Below, piece by piece: positions 10,072 through 19,362 of a stretch of DNA of 64,000 nucleotides; the stretch's first letter is position 1; the number at the start of each line of letters is the position of its first letter. The DNA comes from Chitinophagales bacterium (GTDB lineage Bacteria; Bacteroidota; Bacteroidia; Chitinophagales; CAIOSU01): contig BPHB01000001.1 of assembly GCA_026003335.1 (NCBI GenBank), positions 508,591 to 572,590 on the forward strand. Direction: 5' to 3'. The position numbers and the translations under genes are program-made. A model generated the notes under the pieces. It was not told the DNA's origin and did not search any database. It saw only the letters and a list, made by a program, of their open reading frames with translations.

Positions 10072-10623
10072 TCAATTAAACATTACGTTGCCCGCATAAA
10101 TTTCACCCTGTGTGTTGCGCACAACGTAAACATAGCGGTGGTTAGGCAGAAGAAGGGATTTATCTACCATGACCATTTCTTCGTTTAAATTGATAAAGTT
10201 CATCACACGGGTTCCGTTTTGATCGTAAATTTCCAGAGAGAAATTATACTGTGGGTTGTGTACCTGCAGAGCGAGATGCGTAGGAGAATACTGCACATGC
10301 CATTTTACGGAGTTGTATTGTTTACGGATAGTATCCCGTTCAAAACTGCGGTCTTTCAGTAAACCAAGTTCCTCTCCGGTGAGCAGGGAAAGTATATCAG
10401 GCAAGGCAGGACGAAATGCCGGTATGTTACTATCGGCCGAGCTTTTGCCTCCGGCTTTGGCTTTATCGCTATGCCCTAAATTCAGGTAAATAAACACCAT
10501 CCCCATAACTACCGTTAGGAGGATAGCCCCGCCTATAATGTATTTTACCGTCAACAGCCTTGGTTTTACCTTGACCGTGACGTGAGCGGAGGTGCCAAGC
10601 TTAGTTTTCAAATCCTGATCCAC
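10072..10623 (-). CDS. Hypothetical single-pass membrane protein
   Basis: 183 residues. A short basic cytoplasmic segment is followed by one membrane helix at about residues 28-50 (YIIGGAILLTVVMGMVFIYL), then a linker and a globular extracytoplasmic domain of about 110 residues with beta-strand-like alternation. There is no catalytic motif I recognise. It is monocistronic by spacing: 141 bases from the DUF212 gene upstream and convergent with the LigD-type gene. Function unknown. Confidence 0.65.
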   Translation of the reverse strand: MDQDLKTKLGTSAHVTVKVKPRLLTVKYIIGGAILLTVVMGMVFIYLNLGHSDKAKAGGKSSADSNIPAFRPALPDILSLLTGEELGLLKDRSFERDTIRKQYNSVKWHVQYSPTHLALQVHNPQYNFSLEIYDQNGTRVMNFINLNEEMVMVDKSLLLPNHRYVYVVRNTQGEIYAGNVMFN

Positions 10624-10764
10624 GAGGTTTTTATCAAACCATCTTACGGAAAATCAGAGGGAAGGTTGCCGGGCATTGAAAATTTTATGCAAGGCAGAAT
10701 AAGCCCACCCACTTAGAAGGCTACGCTACCGAACTTATAAACAAACTTATGCGGTATTACCGCC

Positions 10765-11253
10765 TTATCCTAAAGCGGATAAATACCAGCGCAGGAGAAC
10801 ACTTACCAAAATACCCAGCATGGCCCCGGCCAGCACTTCTACCGGGGTATGTCCCAGCAGTTCTTTGAGTTTACCTTTGTTTAATTCGGGATTATTCTGA
10901 AAAAGATTCTGAATGATCCTGTTTAGCACTACAGCCTGACGGCTTGCCGCACGCCTGACTCCTGCAGCATCATACATAACAATGGCCGCAAAGCAGACAG
11001 CAATGGCAAACAACACCGAATCAAAGCCCTCAATAAGCCCCACAGAAGCTGCCATGCCTGTTACCGTTGCACTATGACTGGATGGCATTCCTCCGGTAGA
11101 AAAAAGCATGGAGAGGTTGAATTTCTTGCCTGTTATAGCAAAAATTAATGTTTTCAACCATTGCGCAGCCACGTTTGCGAGCGTGGCCGCAATGAGCACC
11201 TCGTAGCCATTTGACTCAATGGCCCTTAAAAAGGCTTGATACTTTTCCTCCAT
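10765..11253 (-). CDS. Divergent PAP2 family membrane protein (DUF212, YuiD-like)
   Basis: 162 residues with four to five hydrophobic segments and the family's signature GGMPSSHSATVTGMA near residue 55, then YDAAGVRRAASRQA and the C-terminal LGHTPVEVLAGAMLG. These match the acid phosphatase/haloperoxidase-related DUF212 family and resemble the phosphatase motif of PAP2 enzymes (SSHS and a late HTPxEV). It may act on a lipid-linked phosphate in the inner membrane, which is inference. It lies 51 bases downstream of purC on the same strand and may be read with phoH-like and purC. Confidence 0.85.
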   Translation of the reverse strand: MEEKYQAFLRAIESNGYEVLIAATLANVAAQWLKTLIFAITGKKFNLSMLFSTGGMPSSHSATVTGMAASVGLIEGFDSVLFAIAVCFAAIVMYDAAGVRRAASRQAVVLNRIIQNLFQNNPELNKGKLKELLGHTPVEVLAGAMLGILVSVLLRWYLSALG

Positions 11254-11304
11254 CCGGTGAAAATAAGAAAACAGCTATCCAGCAAATATCCCTTTCAAGG
11301 AGCA

Positions 11305-12282
11305 TCAGGATGAACGCAATCGTTCCAATGCCCGTAGCACATTGGCTTCAATTCGTTCCAGTACATTTCCTTGCGCTGCCGGTTGAAAAGGTGTACCTAA
11401 AAGCTTTTCGTAAAGCTCAATATAGCGGCCGGTTACCTGTGCCACAAATGCATCGTCCAGCTCCGGCATTACCTGTCCGGGGAGCCCCTGAAAATTGTGC
11501 GCTATAAGCCATTCCCGGACGAATTCCTTAGACAGCTGCTTTTGTCCTTGTCTGCTTGCCTGACGCTGCTCATACCCTTCACTGTAAAAATAACGCGATG
11601 AGTCGGGTGTATGCACTTCATCCATCAGATAGAGCATGCCGTTGAGCCGACCAAATTCATACTTGGTATCCACCAGCAGCAGCCCTCTCCGTGAAGCCAT
11701 CTCGCTGCCCCGCGCAAAAAGGTCACGTGTGTAGCGCTCCAGGGTTTCCCATTCTTTGGGTGTAACGATTCCTCGTTTAAGTATTTCCTCTTTTGAAATA
11801 TCCTCATCATGGCCTGATTCGGCTTTAATGGCTGGGGTAATGATGGGATACGGCAGACGATCGTGCTCCCTGAGTCCTTCAGGCAAGATGTTGCCGCAAA
11901 GCTCTCGTTTGCCGCTTTTATACACCCGCCATGCATGGCCGGTGAGGTAAGCCCGGATGACCATTTCTATACGTATGGGCTCACACTTAAGTCCTATGGT
12001 AACGTTGGGGTCAGGAGATTCAATAAACCAGTTAGGACAGATGTCAATGCACGATTTCAGAAACCTGACGGCAATCTGATTCAGCACCTGGCCTTTATAC
12101 GGTATCGGACGGGGCAGAATAACGTCAAAAGCGGAAATACGGTCTGTGGCAATCATGACCAGATACCGATCATCAATATTGTACACATCCCTCACCTTTC
12201 CGCGGTAAAGACCTTTCTGACCGGGGAACTGAAAATCGGTTTTAGTTATGCAGGGTACCTGCTGTAATGCGGATTGTGTCAT
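11305..12282 (-). CDS. purC: Phosphoribosylaminoimidazole-succinocarboxamide synthase
   Basis: Joins aspartate to CAIR with ATP in de novo purine synthesis. The 325-residue product contains GKVRDVYNIDDRYLVMIATDRISAFD in pieces typical of SAICAR synthetase: GKVRDVY near residue 28, ATDRISAFDV, IRIEMVIRAYLTGHAW, and VDTKYEFG with DEVHTPDSSRY. It is about 300 residues plus a C-terminal extension, like yeast-type and Bacteroidota PurC. The start ATG overlaps the stop of the PhoH-like gene by four bases, so the two are translationally coupled. Confidence 0.96.
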   Translation of the reverse strand: MTQSALQQVPCITKTDFQFPGQKGLYRGKVRDVYNIDDRYLVMIATDRISAFDVILPRPIPYKGQVLNQIAVRFLKSCIDICPNWFIESPDPNVTIGLKCEPIRIEMVIRAYLTGHAWRVYKSGKRELCGNILPEGLREHDRLPYPIITPAIKAESGHDEDISKEEILKRGIVTPKEWETLERYTRDLFARGSEMASRRGLLLVDTKYEFGRLNGMLYLMDEVHTPDSSRYFYSEGYEQRQASRQGQKQLSKEFVREWLIAHNFQGLPGQVMPELDDAFVAQVTGRYIELYEKLLGTPFQPAAQGNVLERIEANVLRALERLRSS

Positions 12283-13286
12283 AGAGAAATATTATCCTTG
12301 TTGTAGTTGCCGGTGTTCGCATTTTCGGGGTTCTCTGTGTCTGCGCTCCAGCGGTCATACGCATGAATGATTTTCTTTACCAACCGGTGACGAATGACAT
12401 CCCCTTCATTGAGATAAACCGTAGCAATGCCTTCAATGCCTTCCAGAATTTTTACCGCAGTAGTGAGTCCTGATTTCTGATTTTTAGGCAGGTCAATCTG
12501 GGTGAGGTCGCCCGTCACAATACATTTGGCAGCCGGCCCGATACGGGTAAGAAACATTTTGAGCTGGGCATTGGTTGCGTTTTGCGCCTCATCCAAAATA
12601 ATATAAGAGTGATCCAATGTCCTCCCGCGCATGAAAGCAAGAGGGGCAACTTCAATCACCCGGTTTTGCATGAAGTAGTTCAGCTTATCAATCGGAATCA
12701 TGTCATCCAGCGCATCATACAGGGGGCGCAGGTAAGGATCAATTTTTTCCTTCAGGTCACCGGGCAGAAACCCCAGACTTTCACCGGCTTCTACAGCAGG
12801 ACGGGTGAGAATGATTTTCTTCACCACCTTGTTTTTCAGAGCTCTTACTGCTATAGCCACGGCTGTGTAGGTTTTACCAGTTCCTGCAGGTCCGATAGCA
12901 AACAAAATATCGTTGCTTTCACTGAGTCTCACCATCTGCCTTTGGTTGTATGTACGTGCACGTACCTGCAGACCATTACGGCCATACACCAGCACTTCAC
13001 TTTCGCTGAAATGGTCAAAGGTGTTTTCGCTCGGCAGATTGAGTAAAATGTCTTCCATATTTTTCTCTGAAATACTGACTCCCCGCGACATCAGCTCCAA
13101 AAGCTGATTGACCTTTTCGTGAAAATTTTCAATTTCCTCTTCTGCTCCGTTGACTTTAATCTTATTGCCGCGCGAAACAATTCTTAATTTGGGAAATGCC
13201 TTTTTGAGCAGATTGAGATTGGAATTATTAATGCCGAAAAATTCCAGAAGGTTGATATCCTCCAGGCTGATGATACGCTCGCTCAA
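12279..13286 (-). CDS. PhoH-like ATPase
   Basis: 335 residues. After an N-terminal KH-like segment (about 1-80) comes a P-loop ATPase core with Walker A GPAGTGKT at 132-139, the PhoH motif LTRPAVEAGESLGFLPGD, and Walker B ILDEAQNAT near 230. This is the long PhoH/YbeZ-type form, linked in other bacteria to RNA metabolism with YbeY; YbeY is not in this window. A perfect -7 element TAATTTTG lies on the minus strand at 13317-13310, but with no good -33 partner. It is followed, with a four-base overlap, by purC. Confidence 0.93.
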   Translation of the reverse strand: MSERIISLEDINLLEFFGINNSNLNLLKKAFPKLRIVSRGNKIKVNGAEEEIENFHEKVNQLLELMSRGVSISEKNMEDILLNLPSENTFDHFSESEVLVYGRNGLQVRARTYNQRQMVRLSESNDILFAIGPAGTGKTYTAVAIAVRALKNKVVKKIILTRPAVEAGESLGFLPGDLKEKIDPYLRPLYDALDDMIPIDKLNYFMQNRVIEVAPLAFMRGRTLDHSYIILDEAQNATNAQLKMFLTRIGPAAKCIVTGDLTQIDLPKNQKSGLTTAVKILEGIEGIATVYLNEGDVIRHRLVKKIIHAYDRWSADTENPENANTGNYNKDNISL

Positions 13287-13338
13287 ATTTTTATCCTAAT
13301 TTCGATCATCAAAATTAACCAAAGTATACCAACCTGCG

Positions 13339-14127
13339 GTGCCCATTGTCACCCTAACAACCGACTTCGGAAACAAGGATTACTCGGTCGGAACCCTGAA
13401 AGGTTTATTGCTCAGTTATAATCCAGGAATTCAGATAGTTGATATTACGCATAACGTAAATGCCTTTAACATTGTCGAAGGGGCCTTTGTGCTGAAAAAT
13501 GCATATCCCTACTTTCCGCAAGATACCGTTCATCTGATTACCATAAACGATGAGGATCTGCGCACTGTGCGCCTTGTTGCTGCCCGATATCACAACCATT
13601 ACTTTGTTGGGCTGGATAATGGTTTGTTTACCATTCTGTTTGATAATAAAGAGCCGGATGTGGTCATTGAGCTGTCGGATGATAGCTTCACCGACAATGA
13701 TGCCTTACACGGCTGGAAAAAGCTTCTGGCTCTCGTTGCTGCACGGCTCAGCAATGGAGAAGATATACGAAAGCTGGGGCGTCCCCTCAGCGAGTTAAAG
13801 AAAAAATCAGACCTCCACCCCGCTCTTTACGGTTCGGCTCTCAGAGGAACAGTTATCTATGTGGACAACTTTCAGAATGTGATTATCAACATCACCAAAG
13901 ACATCTTCAGACGAGTGGGACAAAACCGTGAGTTTACCCTACGCTACCGAAACAAAACCGGGGAATCCCTTCACAGCATAAGCGAAAGTTATCATGATGT
14001 TCCTCCGGGTGAATGTCTTTGCCGTTTCAATGCATCCGGATATCTGGAGATCGCCATTAACTCCGGTAAAGCAAGTAGTCTGTTAGGTCTTAAGGTAGGT
14101 GATTACGTTCAAATAGATTTTCAATGA
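13339..14127 (+). CDS. S-adenosyl-L-methionine hydrolase (DUF62 family)
   Basis: 262 residues starting with a GTG codon. The N-terminus TLTTDFGNKDYSVG with Asp9, then DITHNV and FVGLDNGLF are hallmarks of the DUF62/fluorinase-like family, whose ordinary members hydrolyse SAM to adenosine and methionine using a bound hydroxide. The C-terminal barrel domain ends in GDYVQIDF. An upstream ATG giving a longer protein is not seen. Its stop overlaps the next gene by four bases (ATGA), so it is co-translated with the ABM-domain protein. Divergent from the PhoH-like gene by 52 bases. Confidence 0.93.
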   Translation: MPIVTLTTDFGNKDYSVGTLKGLLLSYNPGIQIVDITHNVNAFNIVEGAFVLKNAYPYFPQDTVHLITINDEDLRTVRLVAARYHNHYFVGLDNGLFTILFDNKEPDVVIELSDDSFTDNDALHGWKKLLALVAARLSNGEDIRKLGRPLSELKKKSDLHPALYGSALRGTVIYVDNFQNVIINITKDIFRRVGQNREFTLRYRNKTGESLHSISESYHDVPPGECLCRFNASGYLEIAINSGKASSLLGLKVGDYVQIDFQ

Positions 14128-14426
14128 TAATCCGCATAGTCAAACTGACTTTCCATCCCGAAAGCATACGTAGTTTTCTGGAAATATTTAACGCGGAGCA
14201 AAAAAGGATTGCGTCTTTTGCAGGATGCCGTAAGCTCTTGCTTCTGAAAGATCAGCAAAACCCGAACGTTTTTTTCACCTATAGCGAATGGGACCATGCA
14301 GAAGCATTGGAAAACTACCGTCAGTCCGCATTATTCAAAAGCATCTGGGCTAATGCCCGAAAGCACTTTGCTGACCGTCCGGAAGCCTGGACTCTGCAAA
14401 CTATTTCTAACAATTCTGATTATTAA
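14124..14426 (+). CDS. Small ABM-domain protein (antibiotic biosynthesis monooxygenase-like)
   Basis: 100 residues with the dimeric alpha-beta barrel pattern: an N-terminal strand IIRIVKLTFHPE, a helix FLEIFNAEQKRIASFAGC, LLLKDQQNPNVFFTYSEWDHAEAL and YRQSALFKSIW. The EW...AL..Y..S..F motif is typical of ABM proteins, which range from quinol monooxygenases to heme-degrading enzymes; residues here do not decide which. It starts inside the stop of the SAM hydrolase gene, suggesting a linked function that is not known. Confidence 0.8.
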   Translation: MIIRIVKLTFHPESIRSFLEIFNAEQKRIASFAGCRKLLLLKDQQNPNVFFTYSEWDHAEALENYRQSALFKSIWANARKHFADRPEAWTLQTISNNSDY

Positions 14427-14443
14427 GTTCCGAATCGTCTGAT

Positions 14444-14451
14444 TAAATTTG
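14444..14451 (+). promoter_or_regulatory. -7 promoter element of tRNA-Leu
   Basis: TAAATTTG fits the Bacteroidota -7 consensus TAnnTTTG exactly and lies 18 bases before the tRNA, leaving a leader of about a dozen bases. A clear -33 TTTG is not seen; an AT-rich TTAT sits near the expected place. Confidence 0.45.
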
Positions 14452-14469
14452 TGGCGCTTTAATCATCAG

Positions 14470-14553
14470 GCCGGAGTGGTGAAACTGGTAGACACGCACG
14501 TTTCAGGGGCGTGTGGCCTTACGGCCATGTGGGTTCGAGTCCCACCTCCGGCA
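14470..14553 (+). tRNA. tRNA-Leu (anticodon CAG)
   Basis: An 84-base class II tRNA can be folded by eye: acceptor GCCGGAG/CTCCGGC, D stem GTG/CAC with the GG of the D loop, anticodon stem CACGT/GCGTG around loop TTCAGGG (anticodon CAG at 14504-14506), a long variable arm TGGCC-TTAC-GGCCA, and T arm GTGGG-TTCGAGT-CCCAC. The discriminator base is A. The 3' CCA is not encoded. The long variable arm and CAG anticodon identify leucine, reading CUG codons. Confidence 0.97.
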
Positions 14554-14566
14554 CAATAAAAAAAGT

Positions 14567-14590
14567 AACAGGCCTCCTTAAAGGCCTGTT
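14567..14590. terminator. Bidirectional intrinsic terminator
   Basis: A nine-base-pair perfect stem, AACAGGCCT/AGGCCTGTT, closes a six-base loop (CCTTAA). It is followed on the plus strand by a T-rich run and on the minus strand by a run of seven T residues. It can end both the tRNA transcript and the convergent gene whose stop is at 14592. Confidence 0.85.
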
Positions 14591-14591
14591 T

Positions 14592-17500
14592 TTATTTTAT
14601 CAGCGTCACGTTGCCCTTAAGTAACAGCTTACGACCGCTTTGGAGATACAGCTCCGCAACATAGGCATACACTCCGGCTTCCTGATTCTCCCCTTTAAAG
14701 CTACCATCCCAACCTCCTGGCGCTGCCGGATTACTGCTGATGAGGCTCAGATCATCGGTAGCATACACCAATTGCCCCCACCGATTGTAAATACGCAATA
14801 CATACCTGCTCACCTGAGCACGGTCACCCATCACATAAATAAAATCATTCACACCGTCACCATTGGGTGAAAAAGCCGAGGGTATCAGGTATAGCGGCAC
14901 ATCTTCCCGGCATTCCGTAACTATTACCAAGCTGTCGCCACAAAGACGGCTATCCAGCACAGTAACTCTGTAAGAGCCATTCTCCAGACCAACGAGAGAA
15001 GACGAGTTCTCCGCATTACTCCAGAAATAAGTATAGGGAGGATTACCACCCTGAGCTATGAGCTCAATAGCTGCCTTGCCCAAAATACAGGTATCGTAAT
15101 AACTTACAACAGGGTTTGGATTTACTGTTACCTGTACCGTATCGCTGCCACTGCAGCCCGTACCTGAACTTACCGTTACAGCATACAGTCCGCCTGAAGA
15201 AACCACTACGGTTTGGGTTGTTTCGGCAGTACTCCATATATAATAATCATATCCCATACCGGCATCCAGCGTTACACTATGTCCTGCACAAAAATCCAGA
15301 GGTCCGGAAGCCGTGATAACCGGCTTCAGATCCGCAGCAGATGTAACCGTTACCTGAGGCGCAACGCCTGAACACGTGCCATTGGAAACTGTCACTGCAT
15401 AATTTCCGGACTGAGTAACTGTAATAGTTCGGCTGGTATCACCGGTGTTCCATAGGTAGGAAGTGTATCCGCTTCCGGCATCCAACACCACACTACCACC
15501 GATGCAAAAAGAAAGCGGACCGTTGGCGGTTATTAGCGGAGAAGGCGCAGGATCTACCGTCACAGTAACCGGTTGGGATACACCTGAGCACGATGAGGAA
15601 GTAACGGTGACAGCAAAGTTTCCTGGCGCCTTTACGGTTATGGATGCAGTGGTTTCACCGGTAGACCAGCTATAGGAATCATATCCTCCTCCGGCATGCA
15701 GCACCACACTATCGCCCGCACAGAAGGTAAGCGGGCCGCTGGCTGTTATGATGGGGCTCAAAGTATTGGAAGCCGTAATGCTGAGAGATGCCGTGCCGGT
15801 ACAACCGCTGGCATCCATAACTGTTACGCTATAGCTACCTGTCTGACTTACCGTGAGAGTTTGCAACGTGTCTCCTGTACTCCATTGATAGGATGCATAA
15901 CTGCCGGCATCCAGTGTCACACTATCTCCGAGGCAAAATGAAACGGGGCCGTCAGCGCTGATTACCGGTGCCGGGGCCGGTTGCACCTGCACTACAACGG
16001 AGTCTGTTGCCGAACACCCACCTGTAGTACCGGTAACCCTATAAGTTGTGGTAGTTTGCGGAGCCGCCCTGACCACTGCACCGGTAGAAGTATTCAGTCC
16101 TGCGACCGGTGTCCAATTGTAAGTAGATGCCCCGCTGGCGGTGAGTAACACACTATCGCCCGGACACAACGTGGCAACCGAAGGATTTACTGATACAGAT
16201 ATGTTTGTAACGGTAACCACCACCGAATCTCTTTGTGTGCCTGAACATCCCGGACTGCTGACGATGTATGTGGTAGTAACCGTGGGGCTAACAGTAACAC
16301 TGGCTGTGTTGGCGCTAAAACCAGGAGGGTCTGAACTCCATGTGTAAGAGGCTCCCCCGCTGGCGGTAAGCGTTACCGAGGCCCCGCTACAAATGCTCGT
16401 ATCGGCAGATGCCACAAGAGAATTGCCTGTAGACAACACTGTTACAGAAACCGTTGCCGAATGGGAGCATCCCCCTACCAAAGTATCCTGAGCTGTTAGT
16501 GTAACGTCATACACTCCCGGAGAAGTAAACGTATGGGTGGGATTTGTGGCTGCAAGGGATAACTGGGTGGTCACAGTACCATCATCAAAATTCCATATAA
16601 GAAAAGTGGGGTTAGGTATGCAGATAATAGGCGGCAAAATGCAGGTCTGAAGATAAGTACTTGTATTGGTGAAAGTTACCGGTTGCCCCGCACATACAGG
16701 GTTAGGGCTTACTGTGAAAGCTGCCGTTGGAGCATCTTTTACCGTGATGGTTTTAGATGCAGTCTGCACACATGTACCGTTTGTTACCGTCACAGAAAAG
16801 GTAGTGTTGCTAACGGGACTCACTTGAATACTTTGTGTTGTAGCCCCGGTATTCCAGTTGTAGGATGTACCCTGAGATGCGGTTAAAGTAATAGGATTAC
16901 CTTTACACACATCGGCAGGTCCCAGTATGCTGGCAGGTGGAGGCGTGGCAGTGAAGGTGAGCGATGTGCCTGCCTGTGCAGCATTTCCGCAATTATCAAT
17001 GAGCGTGTTGTTGTCCGTACCTCTATTAATTGTCAGGGTGTAGGTGCTTCCTATGGTCACCGGAGGTGAAAAGTTTATGGTTATCTGAGAGGTAGCGTTG
17101 CCGCAGTTGACGCCTGAAGCTCCGGTAATAGTGAAGGGACCGCCAGGCCCCGATAAGGAAAAGTCACTCCCATCAGCAGCAATACTGCTGCATAAAACGG
17201 CTTCTGACATTTGCAAAGTCATGAAGTTGGTATTGCACGGAGTGGTAACAGAAGATGGCACCGGGGGCTGATTATCAAAGATGCTGGCTGTGCCTCCGAA
17301 AGTAAGAGTATAGCCAGACTGAGATGAACTGTAATTACTTACAACGAGCGTATAGGTTTGCCCGGTGGTTACATTGAGTATGGAGCTGAACTGGCATCCG
17401 GGTGAATTAGTGCAGCAATCCTCAGAGGCATTCACTCCGGCTGCAGAGATTCCCGTATTGCCCGGATCCACGCAGTAATTGCATCGTACTTCAGGTGCTG

Positions 17501-17912
17501 CTCCGGTAATGATGTCGGAGCAGTTTAAGCCGGTAATGTTGTATAGAGCAAAATCGTAATCATCATTCATGTCGTTGGGTGAGATGGTAAAAGTCAGCGT
17601 GCCTGAATTCTGCACGGTAAAAATGTACCAGACTGAATTTTTTTCCTGCGAGCCCAGACACGAGCTGGTGGGCACTTCCTGGATATTACCAAAACCGGAG
17701 TAGGCGCTTGGCTGTATAAAGGTGCTTTGACACACGGCAATGGCATTATTGCAATCCTGTTCAGGAGCCCCCCCTCGCGCACTTCCTGCGGATACATTGC
17801 TGCCGAGTAATTTTTCAATCTTTCTCTGCTCCAGCTGCTGAGGAGTGAGCTGGGCATCCATCTGCAGGGCTAAACACATGAAAAACATCGTGGCAGGAAT
17901 CCATCGTAGCAT
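14592..17912 (-). CDS. T9SS type-B sorted, multi-repeat surface protein (gliding-associated C-terminal domain)
   Basis: 1106 residues. A signal peptide covers the first 20 residues (ends MDAQ). About 40-220 hold a pre-peptidase-like domain with DYDFALYN and paired cysteines. A PKD-type domain lies near 390-500 (IWNFDDGT). From about 500 to 900 there are some seven Ig-like repeats of about 80 residues, with a recurring S-x-C-x-G-D-S-V-x-L-x-A and Y-x-W-S-T-G motif, each with two cysteines. The last 90 residues hold AFSPNGDGVND and LRIYNRWGQLVY, the type-B T9SS sorting domain. It is therefore predicted to be exported by the T9SS and surface-attached or released; adhesion is inferred. Ends at the shared terminator. 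Confidence 0.9.
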   Translation of the reverse strand: MLRWIPATMFFMCLALQMDAQLTPQQLEQRKIEKLLGSNVSAGSARGGAPEQDCNNAIAVCQSTFIQPSAYSGFGNIQEVPTSSCLGSQEKNSVWYIFTVQNSGTLTFTISPNDMNDDYDFALYNITGLNCSDIITGAAPEVRCNYCVDPGNTGISAAGVNASEDCCTNSPGCQFSSILNVTTGQTYTLVVSNYSSSQSGYTLTFGGTASIFDNQPPVPSSVTTPCNTNFMTLQMSEAVLCSSIAADGSDFSLSGPGGPFTITGASGVNCGNATSQITINFSPPVTIGSTYTLTINRGTDNNTLIDNCGNAAQAGTSLTFTATPPPASILGPADVCKGNPITLTASQGTSYNWNTGATTQSIQVSPVSNTTFSVTVTNGTCVQTASKTITVKDAPTAAFTVSPNPVCAGQPVTFTNTSTYLQTCILPPIICIPNPTFLIWNFDDGTVTTQLSLAATNPTHTFTSPGVYDVTLTAQDTLVGGCSHSATVSVTVLSTGNSLVASADTSICSGASVTLTASGGASYTWSSDPPGFSANTASVTVSPTVTTTYIVSSPGCSGTQRDSVVVTVTNISVSVNPSVATLCPGDSVLLTASGASTYNWTPVAGLNTSTGAVVRAAPQTTTTYRVTGTTGGCSATDSVVVQVQPAPAPVISADGPVSFCLGDSVTLDAGSYASYQWSTGDTLQTLTVSQTGSYSVTVMDASGCTGTASLSITASNTLSPIITASGPLTFCAGDSVVLHAGGGYDSYSWSTGETTASITVKAPGNFAVTVTSSSCSGVSQPVTVTVDPAPSPLITANGPLSFCIGGSVVLDAGSGYTSYLWNTGDTSRTITVTQSGNYAVTVSNGTCSGVAPQVTVTSAADLKPVITASGPLDFCAGHSVTLDAGMGYDYYIWSTAETTQTVVVSSGGLYAVTVSSGTGCSGSDTVQVTVNPNPVVSYYDTCILGKAAIELIAQGGNPPYTYFWSNAENSSSLVGLENGSYRVTVLDSRLCGDSLVIVTECREDVPLYLIPSAFSPNGDGVNDFIYVMGDRAQVSRYVLRIYNRWGQLVYATDDLSLISSNPAAPGGWDGSFKGENQEAGVYAYVAELYLQSGRKLLLKGNVTLIK

Positions 17913-17943
17913 GTTAAAAGTTTATCACGAAAGTAAAAATATT

Positions 17944-18486
17944 TTATCTCACAAAAGGAAAGCTCTTTAATGCAGTGTACACCGGAAACCCCTTTGTCAA
18001 ACGCGATGCATACAGGGTAATATGCCTCACATCAAAACAAGTCATTTCCAATGAAGGCGGGGAAGTCAGGTGCGGTAATGATTGATTTCTTATCCTTGCA
18101 AGCGTGACGTGTGGCTCCGCTATCCTGCGGCTGTCTCCGGGTAAAGTTTGCTGCAGGGATACAGCCAGCAGGTGAAATTCCGCTGAGGGCTTTGCCGAAG
18201 CCCATATCATTACAGGCCTGCCTCGTTTCTTTATCAGCTTTGTGCCTTCAAGTGTCAAGGGAAACCTTTGCGTTCCGGAAGCAATCCTGTCAATCATTTC
18301 TGATAAAGCGGGTACCTTATCTTCCGCAACATCTCCGATAAAATGCACCGTAATATGCAGATTTTCCGGAGGTGTCCATCTCAGGGCAGGATGCTCCATG
18401 TATGCAGAAATACGGGTCAGTTGTTCCCGCACCGTATCGGGAAGGTCTATAGCTACAAATAGGCGTTGGGCAGACATCTGAACCAT
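17944..18486 (-). CDS. thpR: RNA 2',3'-cyclic phosphodiesterase
   Basis: 180 residues of the 2H phosphoesterase superfamily. The two catalytic H-x-T motifs are His44-x-Thr46 (HITVHF) and His126-x-Thr128 (HVTLAR), and the N-terminus RLFVAIDLP is typical of ThpR/LigT. These enzymes open 2',3'-cyclic phosphate on RNA ends. The Met at residue 4 (18477) is an equally good start. It lies 31 bases upstream of the 1106-residue surface protein on the same strand, though the functions do not suggest a link. Confidence 0.92.
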   Translation of the reverse strand: MVQMSAQRLFVAIDLPDTVREQLTRISAYMEHPALRWTPPENLHITVHFIGDVAEDKVPALSEMIDRIASGTQRFPLTLEGTKLIKKRGRPVMIWASAKPSAEFHLLAVSLQQTLPGDSRRIAEPHVTLARIRNQSLPHLTSPPSLEMTCFDVRHITLYASRLTKGFPVYTALKSFPFVR

Positions 18487-18681
18487 TCATGGGTTCTTCG
18501 CTAAATTAACTTCTCAAAAGTTGTTATCATGTGCAAAGCCAGGCATGGATACTCTATGCAATTCCTTTATCCATGAACCAGCACCACCGGTGAGGTCTCC
18601 GATGCGTTGGTGCTCATACATCTCGCACAACGCCCAACCTGGGCATATAAAAAATTACTTTCGCAAAAGACTTTCTCCGGT

Positions 18682-19362
18682 ATGTCGCAATTGTTAGTCT
18701 CTCTTTCCCAAAAAATAATCACCTGCCGGAAGTGCCCCCGATTGGTCACTTATCGGGAAGAAGTTGCCCGGACAAAGGTGCGTAGGTTTCTTCAGCAGTC
18801 ATACTGGGGTAAGGCTGTTCCCGGCTTTGGTGACGACCAGGCCTCATTATTTATCATAGGATTGGCACCCGCTGCCCATGGAGCCAATCGCACCGGACGC
18901 ATGTTTACAGGCGATGCATCGGGTGACTGGCTTTACAGGGCACTTTATGAAACCGGCTTTGCCAATCAACCCCAGAGTGTTGCCGCAGATGATGGAATGA
19001 CGCTGCAAGATGCTTATATCTCGGCAGTAGTGCGCTGCGCTCCTCCGGGCAATAAACCTTTGCCTTCCGAAATAGAGAACTGCTCCACGTATCTGCAACA
19101 GGAGTTATTGCTCCTGGGGAAAGCAAAGATATTCTTATGTCTGGGACACATTGCATTCCGGCAATTCTGCCGCATCAGCCGGCTGCAGGGGTTGCAGTTT
19201 GGCCATGGGCTCAGGTATCCTCTGCATAAAGGCAAGTGGCTTTTCTGTTCCTATCACCCCAGCCGGCAGAATACCCAGACGGGCAGACTCACATGGGAGG
19301 CATGGATAGCTGTATTCAAAGAAGTCAGAGCAACGCTGCAGAAAATAAATCCTAATCATTAA
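18682..19362 (+). CDS. Family 5 uracil-DNA glycosylase (UDGb)
   Basis: 226 residues from the ATG at 18682; the frame is open back to 18607 but the extra residues do not resemble the family. Cys15 and Cys18 (CRKC) plus two later cysteines (VRCAPPGNK and IENC) fit the 4Fe-4S ligands of the thermostable UDG families. The catalytic region GLAPAAHGANRTGRMFTGD at 60-78 is the family-5 signature, in which the usual Asp/Asn of motif A is replaced by Ala; the second motif here reads LGHIAFRQF. Removes uracil and related deaminated bases from DNA. Its 3' end overlaps the convergent hydrolase gene by 11 bases. Confidence 0.93.
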   Translation: MSQLLVSLSQKIITCRKCPRLVTYREEVARTKVRRFLQQSYWGKAVPGFGDDQASLFIIGLAPAAHGANRTGRMFTGDASGDWLYRALYETGFANQPQSVAADDGMTLQDAYISAVVRCAPPGNKPLPSEIENCSTYLQQELLLLGKAKIFLCLGHIAFRQFCRISRLQGLQFGHGLRYPLHKGKWLFCSYHPSRQNTQTGRLTWEAWIAVFKEVRATLQKINPNH

